A stretch of DNA of 64,000 bases from assembly GCA_965230265.1 (NCBI GenBank), contig OZ245999.1, positions 1,116,001 to 1,180,000 on the forward strand. Reading direction: 5' to 3'. The notes beneath the pieces are model-generated. The model searched no databases. It was not told the origin of the DNA and saw only the letters and a program-made list of their open reading frames with translations. The stretch comes from JAJFKX01 sp965230265. Lineage in GTDB: Bacteria; Pseudomonadota; Gammaproteobacteria; Xanthomonadales; Wenzhouxiangellaceae. Made by a program: the position numbers and the translations under genes. Positions 8,975 through 16,469 of this stretch are shown here, piece by piece (within the stretch, counting starts at the first letter, position 1; the number at the start of each line of letters is the position of its first letter).

Positions 8975-10195
8975 TTACGTTAAATCAACTGAGGCATTTT
9001 CAACAATATCAACTAGCTTTTCATATCTGCGCTCTATATGTTCTGTGGTTAGAGCATTATCAACTTCTTTATCCTGTCTGAGTTCAATTAACTCATCTCT
9101 AATAAGATTATGAGACTTGGACAAGATTTTTTTCACATGAGGTGCTGCTGTATTGCTATAGTACACATGCCTTACATTTCCGTATTGTGTAACTCCACCA
9201 GGTTGACCCACGTAAACTAATATTAGCCATTTCAGTATTTTTTCTCTAACCTCGCTAGGACAACTTTCAAGCCCCCCAAGCTCAGAAAATGACATAAGTA
9301 ACTCACCATGTTGTCTGTAAGCAGACCAGTTATAACCTATTTGTTTCATTTGCTCTAATATATCCTCGAATAGAGCAAGTCGTGCTGATTTGCGCAAGTA
9401 GACAAAAACCCCAGCGGCTTGAGCTACACGTGCTAACCTATGCGATATGTTACGGCCAGATTTATCTTGAAGATGTTCACCAATTTTTACGAGGACTGAT
9501 TGATGGGTTATTGACCTTACGTATGAAATGCAAACATATGCATTTTGTTGTACTAGGTCAGCTACATCTTTATTCAAGGCATGAGAGATAAGAAACTTAA
9601 GTATTTCCTCTTGTCTAGGTTTAGGAGCGCACTCATAGTCTTCTAGCACGACCCTGTCAGGAACAACTGCTGATGCTTGTTCAATAATATCTTTGAAATC
9701 TGTTACTTTTATAAGCTGAATAGGGTCGCGAGATAAAACAACATCAACACATGTTTTAAAAATATATACGCAGTCCTCTATCCCTGCTTCGTACTCATCA
9801 TCTTCATGTTCTAGGTCACGTCTAATTTCATAGCAACGTGAAATACGCCTCCATTCTGGTCTTGTAAGTAGTCCCATTCTATATGTGAGGTCGATCAGGC
9901 GTGAAGTTGGATAGTTTTCAACACTTTCCTGGTTGCTCACAGGTGGAAGTTTGTTTTGCTTTGCAGCCTCATTCGCAATATCAATGCCCGCAATTAATAC
10001 TTTTTCTCGCAAGTCATGAATTGCAGCATTAAGTAGCCTTTGGCATGCACTGCTAGGGTCTACTTCAAGCAAGCGCTTAACGCGGTTAATTAAGCTTTTA
10101 GCCTGCCATTGTGGCCTTATTGCTTGAAGTAAAGCAGGAGCATTGGAAGCTTCGATTATTTCAGTCGCTTCTTGCGGTACTAAATTCTTATCCAT
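8975..10195 (-). CDS. Third gene of Gabija-like operon, possible HEPN/DUF4145-like protein
   Basis: 406 residues, 12 bases behind the helicase gene on the same strand, so co-transcribed. Residues ~98-152 read like a DUF4145/HEPN-type helical segment: RLIDLTYRMGLL, then EIRRDLEHED with Arg125-x4-His130, then a long helix. HEPN RNases use an R-x4-6-H motif, so an RNA-cleaving effector is a hypothesis, not an assignment. The C-terminal two thirds are helical with no motif I know. Canonical Gabija has only GajA and GajB, so this gene is either an extra effector or regulator, or an unrelated passenger. No Shine-Dalgarno sequence; probably coupled translation. Confidence 0.6.
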   Translation of the reverse strand: MDKNLVPQEATEIIEASNAPALLQAIRPQWQAKSLINRVKRLLEVDPSSACQRLLNAAIHDLREKVLIAGIDIANEAAKQNKLPPVSNQESVENYPTSRLIDLTYRMGLLTRPEWRRISRCYEIRRDLEHEDDEYEAGIEDCVYIFKTCVDVVLSRDPIQLIKVTDFKDIIEQASAVVPDRVVLEDYECAPKPRQEEILKFLISHALNKDVADLVQQNAYVCISYVRSITHQSVLVKIGEHLQDKSGRNISHRLARVAQAAGVFVYLRKSARLALFEDILEQMKQIGYNWSAYRQHGELLMSFSELGGLESCPSEVREKILKWLILVYVGQPGGVTQYGNVRHVYYSNTAAPHVKKILSKSHNLIRDELIELRQDKEVDNALTTEHIERRYEKLVDIVENASVDLT

Positions 10196-10207
10196 AAATT
10201 CAACTAA

Positions 10208-11293
10208 CTAATCAGAATAGTAAAGAGGCACTAAGCCTGGTTTGTATTTGTCGTTTACTACAAACGCACAACTCTGCTTTGCTCGGGTGATCGCAACATA
10301 TATCTTTGGAAGCTCTTTTCCAGCATCTATAAGATCACCTGTGCATAGGTATTTTTGTAGCTTTCCATGAGGGTAGATTAGTATGCGCTCAAATGTCATC
10401 CCTTTTGCATCGCCAAAATTTAAAGGGTTGCCGTACTCAATTTTTGTTTTTCGATTATAACGTAGTGGTTGAGGTGAAAACTCATGGACATATCGTTCAA
10501 CATCTTTTTTTCGGATAGCGAATACCCCATCATGAATTGTAATATGATGGTTCAGTGATTCAGTGCGAGGATGCTCTGGGAACAGATTGTCGGCTAAGTC
10601 GCAAATTGCTTTGGTGCAACGATAGCTATGGGCTTGAATTGCAATCTTACAGAGGCCTGAGTTTTCCCATTCCTCAAATTTTTTAATGATTCTCGACCTG
10701 TTGTAAGTGCTGTTTTTTGGCGAATCGTTCGTTGAGAAGGTAGCTTGACGACTATCACCGACCATTAAGATATCTGTATTAGATTTCAGCAAGTTCTCAA
10801 TTAGCTCCAGATCATACCCTGCTAAATCTTGACATTCATCAATGTAAAGATAGTCAAATATTTTCTCAAACCTACTTAAGGGCAGCCCGTTTGTTTGCTG
10901 TATGAGTTCGCAAGCAAATTTAGATACTTTATCGAGATACAGCATTCCTGGCTTGCAAAAGTAATGTTGGGCAATGTCACTTGATCTTGACCATTGAGCT
11001 GAACGGCCTCTGATAAATGCTATTTGCTTTATCTTTGGGCCATCGCTATACAATAGGTTTTGGTATGGTCTAATGAAGTGTCGAAGCAGAAAAGTGTACC
11101 AAGTGCTAATATGCACGTGTGAAGGTATGTGGGTAAAATTGCTATAGCCTTTTCTTAGCAGTTCCTCTTTCCCGTTGATTGTATAAGTGATAATCGCTGA
11201 TTTTTTATCAGAATTACTAAACGCTTCATTGATTATTAATGAAGTTTTACCTGACCCGGCAGATGCAATAGTTATTGTATTATTATATTGCAT
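10208..11293 (-). CDS. UvrD-like helicase, GajB-like Gabija component
   Basis: 361 residues, superfamily 1 helicase. Walker A ASAGSGKT (10-17), Walker B IDECQD (151-156), motif III GDSRQATF, motif IV SYRC, motif V GMTFERILIYP and motif VI YVAITRAK are all visible, so the ATPase should be active. It is short for a UvrD protein and lacks much of the accessory 1B/2B material. It overlaps the OLD-nuclease gene by 11 bases, the same pairing as gajA-gajB of the Gabija anti-phage system, where GajB is thought to activate the GajA nuclease. Its start has no ribosome site, consistent with coupling. Confidence 0.82.
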   Translation of the reverse strand: MQYNNTITIASAGSGKTSLIINEAFSNSDKKSAIITYTINGKEELLRKGYSNFTHIPSHVHISTWYTFLLRHFIRPYQNLLYSDGPKIKQIAFIRGRSAQWSRSSDIAQHYFCKPGMLYLDKVSKFACELIQQTNGLPLSRFEKIFDYLYIDECQDLAGYDLELIENLLKSNTDILMVGDSRQATFSTNDSPKNSTYNRSRIIKKFEEWENSGLCKIAIQAHSYRCTKAICDLADNLFPEHPRTESLNHHITIHDGVFAIRKKDVERYVHEFSPQPLRYNRKTKIEYGNPLNFGDAKGMTFERILIYPHGKLQKYLCTGDLIDAGKELPKIYVAITRAKQSCAFVVNDKYKPGLVPLYYSD

Positions 11294-12875
11294 CTAGAAT
11301 GTAGCGCGGTGCAATAAAAGGTTTATCGCTATCGAAAATCTTTAACGCGACTTCTGTCTTATTGGATATCATATAATCTAAAAGCGAATCATCATCTTGA
11401 TATTCGGTTCCAAGTAGTTTGTTCAATCCGCTGAGACCGTTGGCTTTCAGCAATTGAGGTTCTAGCGTTTGGTGATCCTCGTCATTGCTGTAGCAAATAT
11501 TGATATTCTGTGTGTCTGTATAGTCTTCATATTTCTTTTGTATCGCTTCAATATTGCCATCATTGTCAGTAATAACTGTAGTCTCTAGCTCTAGTGACTT
11601 GGCAATATCTAAGAAGCGTTTGAAAGCAAGGGAATTAACAGAGATGACCTCGGTGCCTTTTTCCAGAGGCATGCATTTATGCTTAAGCAGAAAAGATTTT
11701 TGAACAATGAGTTCGTCTGACGGCCCTTCGACAAGTATTGTTTTAGCAGATAAGATCATCCTTAAAGTATCATGTCCGGGCAACTTCATAAAATAGCGCT
11801 TTGTGCTATCTGGAAGGTCACTAATCGATATTGCAGATTTGCCATTAAACATTAGTACGTTATCTGGGCCAAGCTTATTCAAAACAAAACTACTATGGGT
11901 CGAAGCAATTAATTGCTTGTCTTGAGATTTGCTTGCAACATGATTAATGAGCTGGTTCAGCTTGGTATGTGACAAATGATTTTCTGGTTCTTCCATTAAT
12001 ATAATTTGACAGTTATCGGCTCCTTCGATTGCAAGTTTGATTTTTACTGAGTTTTGCTCGCCTTTCCCAGTTAATGGCATGGGAATACCATCAAGGTGTG
12101 GTGTTATATGAGCTTCCCAGCTTCCTTTTGCGGTCATATCCATCGACATGGTCAGAGTTTTGTCTGAGACCACACCAGTTTTTTGAGATAAGTGTTCATT
12201 GATTTCTCTCACGCTAGAGTCATTTGTAAAGACATCTCTTAATGAACGGTAAGTTAACGCAAGATCGGCTTTTTGCTTTGAATTTAGGTTCTCCCGTGCA
12301 ATTTCAAGAACATACTTATTTGCTGAATAACTGCTTGTAATAGCCGATGGATCAATGAAAGTTGACTTTAAGATGTTTCTACGGTGTTTGATAGGATGTC
12401 CATCGAACCCACACCATTCAATTTGATAGAATTCAATTGGTATTGTGGTCAATCTTTCAGGGTCTTTAATATAGCTTTCATAATCTTCGCTGAAATTTTC
12501 AGTATCAAGTAGAATTTTAAGGCATATCCCCGCGCAGTTTTTCTTCTTTGAGTTGATAGTGCCTACTAAATCAGAATACTTTAAGTCATCGCTTAGATAT
12601 AATTCAATCATGACTTCCGGTGGTGGGCATGGAATACCATTTTTATGATTGGTAACAAACTCGTTTATTGTGTCAAGATTGAACAAAAACGGATGCAGTT
12701 CATAACTTGCTGGTCTGCGGTTTAGTTGGCATTTCAGAGCTAAGTTAATAGCTTCTAACAAAGTAGATTTGCCCGTTTCATTGTCGCCGACAATGACATT
12801 AAGGCTGCTATTGAGTCGTATGTCTACTGAACGTAGTGCTCTGTAGTTTTTGATGATGACACGTTCAATGCCCAT
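11283..12875 (-). CDS. OLD-family ATP-dependent endonuclease, GajA-like Gabija component
   Basis: 530 residues. N-terminal ABC-type ATPase: GDNETGKST (30-38), a signature-like LTGKGEQNS, Walker B IILMEEPENHLS and switch His in ASTHSSF. C-terminal TOPRIM nuclease domain begins near ILVEGPSDELI and contains VITDNDGN, the acidic metal-binding pair. GajA proteins nick DNA and are held off by nucleotides until phage replication depletes them (established for Gabija). The start has AAGGGG upstream, and a 9-bp inverted repeat lies 13-40 bases before the start. First gene of the three-gene defence-like operon. Confidence 0.85.
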   Translation of the reverse strand: MGIERVIIKNYRALRSVDIRLNSSLNVIVGDNETGKSTLLEAINLALKCQLNRRPASYELHPFLFNLDTINEFVTNHKNGIPCPPPEVMIELYLSDDLKYSDLVGTINSKKKNCAGICLKILLDTENFSEDYESYIKDPERLTTIPIEFYQIEWCGFDGHPIKHRRNILKSTFIDPSAITSSYSANKYVLEIARENLNSKQKADLALTYRSLRDVFTNDSSVREINEHLSQKTGVVSDKTLTMSMDMTAKGSWEAHITPHLDGIPMPLTGKGEQNSVKIKLAIEGADNCQIILMEEPENHLSHTKLNQLINHVASKSQDKQLIASTHSSFVLNKLGPDNVLMFNGKSAISISDLPDSTKRYFMKLPGHDTLRMILSAKTILVEGPSDELIVQKSFLLKHKCMPLEKGTEVISVNSLAFKRFLDIAKSLELETTVITDNDGNIEAIQKKYEDYTDTQNINICYSNDEDHQTLEPQLLKANGLSGLNKLLGTEYQDDDSLLDYMISNKTEVALKIFDSDKPFIAPRYILDAI

Positions 12876-12887
12876 GTGGCCGCCCCT

Positions 12888-12915
12888 TATTGTAAGATCT
12901 ATAGAGCTTACAATA
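12888..12915. promoter_or_regulatory. Inverted repeat upstream of Gabija-like operon
   Basis: TATTGTAAG (12888-12896) and CTTACAATA (12907-12915) are perfect inverted arms of 9 bases with a 10-base spacer. It begins 13 bases before the GajA-like start, partly covering the ribosome-binding region, so it could be a repressor operator or an mRNA hairpin that hides the start. The surrounding stretch is AT-rich and promoter-like. Confidence 0.45.
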
Positions 12916-12993
12916 TTAGAGTTGATTTAGGTAGGTTTACTGTTTTTAGCTCTAGGAGTATGTAATACCCTCCTAGTTGGAAGTTAACCACCA

Positions 12994-13518
12994 TCAACAT
13001 CCCCAAAACACATGTACTTCGTCGTGTGCGGTTTCGATGCTGAAGATGTCACCGGAGAGTTTCATATCGCGGGACATGCGGTCATAGTCGATGTAATATT
13101 CTAAGTGACTGGGGATGTCGCCGGTTTGTTCAGTCAGTTCCTGAGCGTAATCTGCGAGAGAGGTATAGCAACCGTTATAGGATTCTTCGGCCATCTTTTG
13201 GGCTTCTTTCAGGTCTGAGCAGTGATTGAGCAGCTCAGCCCCAAACACTGGGTGTTCTTCGATAAAACAGGCAATCTCATGCAGCTCGTCAATGCTGTCG
13301 TATTCTTCAACACGATAGCCGCCAAACCCCTCATAATCATGAATGGCATATTCTTCTGCGTCCTGTGTCGGGGAAGCTTCGAGCATCGTGTTGATCTGAT
13401 CCCAGATGTCATCTAGATCATCCGTGGCATCAATCCAAACACCGTGCAGATGCCCGGCGTTATAAGCGGCAAGGTCAGCGATATAGAGTCTGGGAGTGTC
13501 AGTGATATTGGTTGTCAT
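12994..13518 (-). CDS. ardA: ArdA-like antirestriction protein
   Basis: 174 residues, strongly acidic. The start at 13518 is set by AGGAGC 7 bases upstream. PRLYIADLAAYNAGHLHGVWIDA at the N-terminus, the acidic middle (EYAIHDYEGF) and the overall length match ArdA, a DNA mimic that blocks type I restriction enzymes and so protects incoming DNA during transfer. On conjugative plasmids ardA is often an early-expressed leading-region gene. Its upstream region here (13519-14045) is unusually hairpin-rich. Located directly upstream of the Gabija-like operon on the same strand. Confidence 0.88.
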   Translation of the reverse strand: MTTNITDTPRLYIADLAAYNAGHLHGVWIDATDDLDDIWDQINTMLEASPTQDAEEYAIHDYEGFGGYRVEEYDSIDELHEIACFIEEHPVFGAELLNHCSDLKEAQKMAEESYNGCYTSLADYAQELTEQTGDIPSHLEYYIDYDRMSRDMKLSGDIFSIETAHDEVHVFWGC

Positions 13519-14045
13519 GGTCTTGCTCCTAATCGGTTTTGAGGTCAAAAAGCGCTTGGGTCGCGCATGACCTCTGCCCGGCTGGCGAAGTCTGGGGGTG
13601 CAAGCGTCCACGGAGTGTTTAAACTCAGGGGGAACCACCCGGTCTGCACAAATGAGTGGAGTGCCAGAGAAACGAATGCGGAAGATTGGGGGATGGGTTG
13701 ACGTGCGCTGGGGGCAGCGCCCTAAGGCCTTGGCAATGACGCTTCCAACCTGCGCAGGGTTGGTCGTGGTTCAGCGGGTAAACGCTGGCGGCATCCAATC
13801 GGCGGACGGTTGGTGCAAGGTTCAGCCCAGATGGAGAAGCACATCTCCAAGCTCTGGTCCCCAGGAATGGTCGATGGGTGCAGGGAGAGCGAAGTCTCCC
13901 TGCAAGTGGTTAACCGGCGATACGGTTACCTGGCCCCTATTGGCTCAATGCCAATGATGGGCCAGTAGCCTTGGGGGATACAACGGGGGCGCGGCTTGAG
14001 CAGCCCCCTTGTCAAGATTGTGTGGTAGTACCACACACATCTTGC
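13519..14045 (-). promoter_or_regulatory. Structured leader upstream of ardA with five hairpins
   Basis: About 530 GC-rich bases with no credible gene. Five hairpins follow each other at its far end: 13879-13904 (TGCAGGGAGA/TCTCCCTGCA), 13908-13930 (one-base bulge), 13931-13964 (TGGCCC/GGGCCA enclosing ATTGGC/GCCAAT), 13985-14008 (GGGGGC/GCCCCC) and 14012-14045 (CAAGAT and TGTGTGGTA pairing with TACCACACA and ATCTTG, one bulged base). It could be a structured RNA leader or a folded single-stranded DNA promoter like those upstream of plasmid leading-region genes. Which strand matters is unknown. Confidence 0.5.
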
Positions 14046-14163
14046 AGACTGCGGTAATAGGTTATTATTGGTAGTACCTGTAATACCAGAGAATATTGGC
14101 ATTTAGCAATTCTGCATATGACTAAGCAGTTTGGTTTTTAGCTCAGACTATAGGGGAGTAAAA

Positions 14164-14562
14164 ATGTTTGATATTGGGATACTACGTCGAATTTTAGAAA
14201 ATGTGGCCGAGTATGATGAGGGTCACCACATGGGGCGACCATTCATGTCTGCCTACCAGATTGCGATAAAATACGCACAAGAAGATAGAGGCCACCGACT
14301 TCTAGAAGTACTCGATATTGGTGGCGAAGGGATACAAGAACATAAAAGCTTAACGCAGCAGATTGCCAAATTCTTATCTCAATATATCAAGGCCGCCAGT
14401 GAGAAAAGTGAACCTTGTGATATTCAGGGCGGATTTTTATCACATGAGGATATACATGTGCTGTCGTTTAATGGTCCAAACTCACCAATAAAGGCATCAA
14501 CGCTCAAGAGTAAGAATGGGCACTCTATATTTCGGTATGCACCGCTATCGACTTTAGATTAA
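14164..14562 (+). CDS. Hypothetical protein, first gene of SH3b module
   Basis: 132 residues from ATG 14164, chosen because GGGGAG lies just upstream (14153-14158). A soluble protein with helices near the N-terminus (ILRRILENVAEYDEGHH) and a mixed C-terminal half ending in a His/Gly-containing strand region. No family recognised. Only 10 bases separate it from the membrane-SH3b gene, so the two form an operon. The palindrome at 14012-14045 lies ~120 bases upstream and could be its operator or part of the ardA leader. Confidence 0.55.
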   Translation: MFDIGILRRILENVAEYDEGHHMGRPFMSAYQIAIKYAQEDRGHRLLEVLDIGGEGIQEHKSLTQQIAKFLSQYIKAASEKSEPCDIQGGFLSHEDIHVLSFNGPNSPIKASTLKSKNGHSIFRYAPLSTLD

Positions 14563-14572
14563 GGATGATGTG

Positions 14573-15640
14573 ATGGATGACAGTTTTCGCAAAATGTTTT
14601 TGGAGCAAGATAGGCTTCTTCGTGAACTTGGAGGGGTTAACAGCATTGCTGCGAGCATACTCGAGTCATCAGATTTAAGGCTCTTTCAGGAACAAAACTC
14701 TGTGCAACGTCAAGTACTGGAAGGTGTGAGTAATGCAGCAGCTATGATGCGTGAGTCTTCAAGTGTAAAAACACTGGCAGAAAACGCTTTAGGTTCAATC
14801 AGCGCGTCATTTCTAGAGCAACACCAAAGTTTTATGCCTCACTTGGTTCGTGAAGAACGTTTGGCGCGCAGTGCTTTAGAGCACCTTTCAAATGATATTT
14901 TAGGAGTCACTGCAAGTTCAGAAGTGCAAGGTATAGCTAAAGCACTGTCTGATAGTTCGGTTCTCTCAAGCGCCGTTCAAAGCATTGAAGCAAGTGTTTT
15001 AGGTGCTTCATTGTTTGAAGATCGTGAGTTCATTAATGCTGTTGCTGGTCTGAAAAACTTACCTTCACATCGTGACCCGGAAGATTTTGAGGAAGAAGAT
15101 AGTGATGACGAGGACATTCATGACGCTGAGGTAAAAGCCGATTACTCTGAACTCTCAGCAAAAAGTGCTGAGATAAAAGCTGAGATCATAACTGCTTCAA
15201 AGACAGACAACGACTTTGAATTACTTTCGCAATCAGCTAGAGAATATTTAGCACTAATAATCTCAATTATTTCCTTGGTATTAACTTTCATTCAGGCTGT
15301 CTACCCGGATGAAATTCGTGAATGGTTTAGGGATGAAAAGCAACCAGAAATCCAAGCCGCTCATACTGTACAAATCCAAAACTCAAAAATTAGAGCCTGC
15401 TTGGGTATGCCGAGTTACTGTCGTGTGGTATCGACGCGGGATGACCCGTTGACAGTCCGTGCTAAACCTAAAACAGCATCTGAAGAAGTTGGTGAATTAC
15501 CAACAGGAACGCTGATTTTTCTACAGGAGCCAGGTCGAGATGCCTCTCGATCATGGCTATATGTTGAAGGTGAAACCGCTGAAGGTGAAATCATCACTGG
15601 ATGGGTTTATCGGCGTTATACGACTCCATTCCCCAAATAA
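14573..15640 (+). CDS. Single-pass membrane protein with C-terminal SH3b domain
   Basis: 355 residues from ATG 14573 (AAGGA 7 bases upstream favours it over the GTG at 14570). The N-terminal ~165 residues are helical with repeated short Ser/Leu/Glu patterns (LESSDLR, LEGVSNAA, LENALG-like), then an acidic linker (EDFEEEDSDDED), a helix, one membrane segment at ~223-243 (LIISIISLVLTFIQAVY) and an SH3b-like domain at ~285-352 (LTVRAKPKTASEEVGELPTG ... GWVYRRY). The layout, helical sensor plus membrane anchor plus SH3b, is cargo of unknown function, possibly membrane-acting immunity. A hairpin follows the gene. Confidence 0.65.
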   Translation: MDDSFRKMFLEQDRLLRELGGVNSIAASILESSDLRLFQEQNSVQRQVLEGVSNAAAMMRESSSVKTLAENALGSISASFLEQHQSFMPHLVREERLARSALEHLSNDILGVTASSEVQGIAKALSDSSVLSSAVQSIEASVLGASLFEDREFINAVAGLKNLPSHRDPEDFEEEDSDDEDIHDAEVKADYSELSAKSAEIKAEIITASKTDNDFELLSQSAREYLALIISIISLVLTFIQAVYPDEIREWFRDEKQPEIQAAHTVQIQNSKIRACLGMPSYCRVVSTRDDPLTVRAKPKTASEEVGELPTGTLIFLQEPGRDASRSWLYVEGETAEGEIITGWVYRRYTTPFPK

Positions 15641-15680
15641 GTAGAAAGAGTATATCGTCCGTCATAAATCGACCGGAATC

Positions 15681-15698
15681 GGTATTACAGATAGTACC
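15681..15698. repeat. Inverted near-copy of an 18-bp motif flanking the SH3b module
   Basis: GGTATTACAGATAGTACC here matches, with two differences, the reverse complement of the sequence at 14070-14087 (GGTAGTACCTGTAATACC). The two copies lie on either side of the two-gene SH3b module. The left copy sits just beyond another GGTAGTACC core at 14023-14031. They may be operators or remnants of the event that brought the module in; chance is not excluded. Confidence 0.3.
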
Positions 15699-15708
15699 GA
15701 TATAAAAA

Positions 15709-15737
15709 TGGGAAGCCTCTGTTCAGAGACTTCCCAT
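15709..15737 (+). terminator. Hairpin after SH3b module
   Basis: GGGAAG ... CTTCCC with inner CTCTG/CAGAG pairing, 70 bases after the SH3b gene. No long T run follows, so it is a probable but not classic rho-independent terminator. The 15 bases AAAAATGGGAAGCCT at its left side recur at 16331-16345. Confidence 0.45.
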
Positions 15738-15766
15738 CAGTAATGATGATCTGGTTTGGTTTATAT

Positions 15767-15979
15767 CTATTGATCTGTTGGATAGAAATAGATATCGCCT
15801 TCAATCAATTGCTGGCCTGTGGGCCGAAAACAGATGGACCCGTTATCGCCGTCCCAGGCGACACCGATACGTTCTTTACGAGTTTGCCATCCGCTATCGG
15901 TTCGTACCATGCGGTATTGCCGGGCGATGTAATCAGGTTGGTTACTTTGATCAGGCTTTTGGTTACGACGTCTTGTCAT
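15767..15979 (-). CDS. Small conserved-type plasmid/ICE protein
   Basis: 70 residues from ATG 15979. AAGGAG is 7 bases upstream of this ATG but only 1 base before the ATG at 15985, so the inner one is the real start; the open frame extending to 16153 is leader. The C-terminal half (WQTRKERIGVAWDGDNG ... GQQLIEGDIYFYP) resembles small proteins often found on conjugative plasmids and integrative elements, with a beta-rich fold and unknown function. It has a long hairpin-containing leader like the other minus-strand backbone genes. Confidence 0.6.
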   Translation of the reverse strand: MTRRRNQKPDQSNQPDYIARQYRMVRTDSGWQTRKERIGVAWDGDNGSICFRPTGQQLIEGDIYFYPTDQ

Positions 15980-16402
15980 TTTCATGCTCCTTTTGTTGAG
16001 TGAGGCTCGCCCCTGTGGCTGAGCCTTGTCGTTCGGATCACCTGTTGACTGAGGGGTGTCAATGAGTGGTAACGAGGTTTTGTGGGGGACCGTGTAGCGA
16101 GTCTTCCTGATGTTCAGGATTAGACTCGGCTCACGGGAAAAACCCATTGACACGATGTCCTCAGGCGGACAGGTAGAACGGTTAAAGGGTCAGGTCAGCC
16201 AAAGGGGTGTAGCTGGGTAACGGAGCTATGACTGAGGCGTCACGAACACCACAGCGTCAGTTATGAGCTGATGCGCGTCTTGAGCATGAGTTGGCTGGTC
16301 GTGTTAACGGTTAGTTTTAATTACTGAATTAAAAATGGGAAGCCTGTTTTCAGAGCGTTTATATTTGATGATGGCGACTAACTTTAATCCTCGGTTAAAT
16401 AA
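15980..16402 (-). promoter_or_regulatory. Structured leader of the small minus-strand gene
   Basis: About 420 bases without a gene. A strong two-part hairpin lies at 16098-16128: CGAGTCT/AGACTCG enclosing TCCTGA/TCAGGA with a 3-base loop and two unpaired T. Further GC-rich, self-complementary stretches continue to ~16300. At 16331-16345 is the second copy of a 15-base direct repeat (first copy 15704-15718). The role may be RNA-level control or a folded DNA element; nothing here matches a riboswitch I know. Confidence 0.35.
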
Positions 16403-16431
16403 AACAAGCCCCTGGAAAACAGGGGCTTGTT
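16403..16431 (-). terminator. Rho-independent terminator of the secreted-protein gene
   Basis: A perfect 12-bp stem (AACAAGCCCCTG/CAGGGGCTTGTT) with a 5-base loop. Read on the minus strand it is followed by TTTTATTT and lies 39 bases beyond the stop of the gene at 16470-17333. Confidence 0.75.
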
Positions 16432-16469
16432 AACAGCTTGAGATTGTCTCAGCTTTTTACGCGCGTTGG

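Noticed and set aside
13598..13957. Open frame of 119 codons on the plus strand upstream of ardA
   Set aside because: It lies across the hairpin-rich leader, has no ribosome site and its protein looks like random GC-rich sequence.
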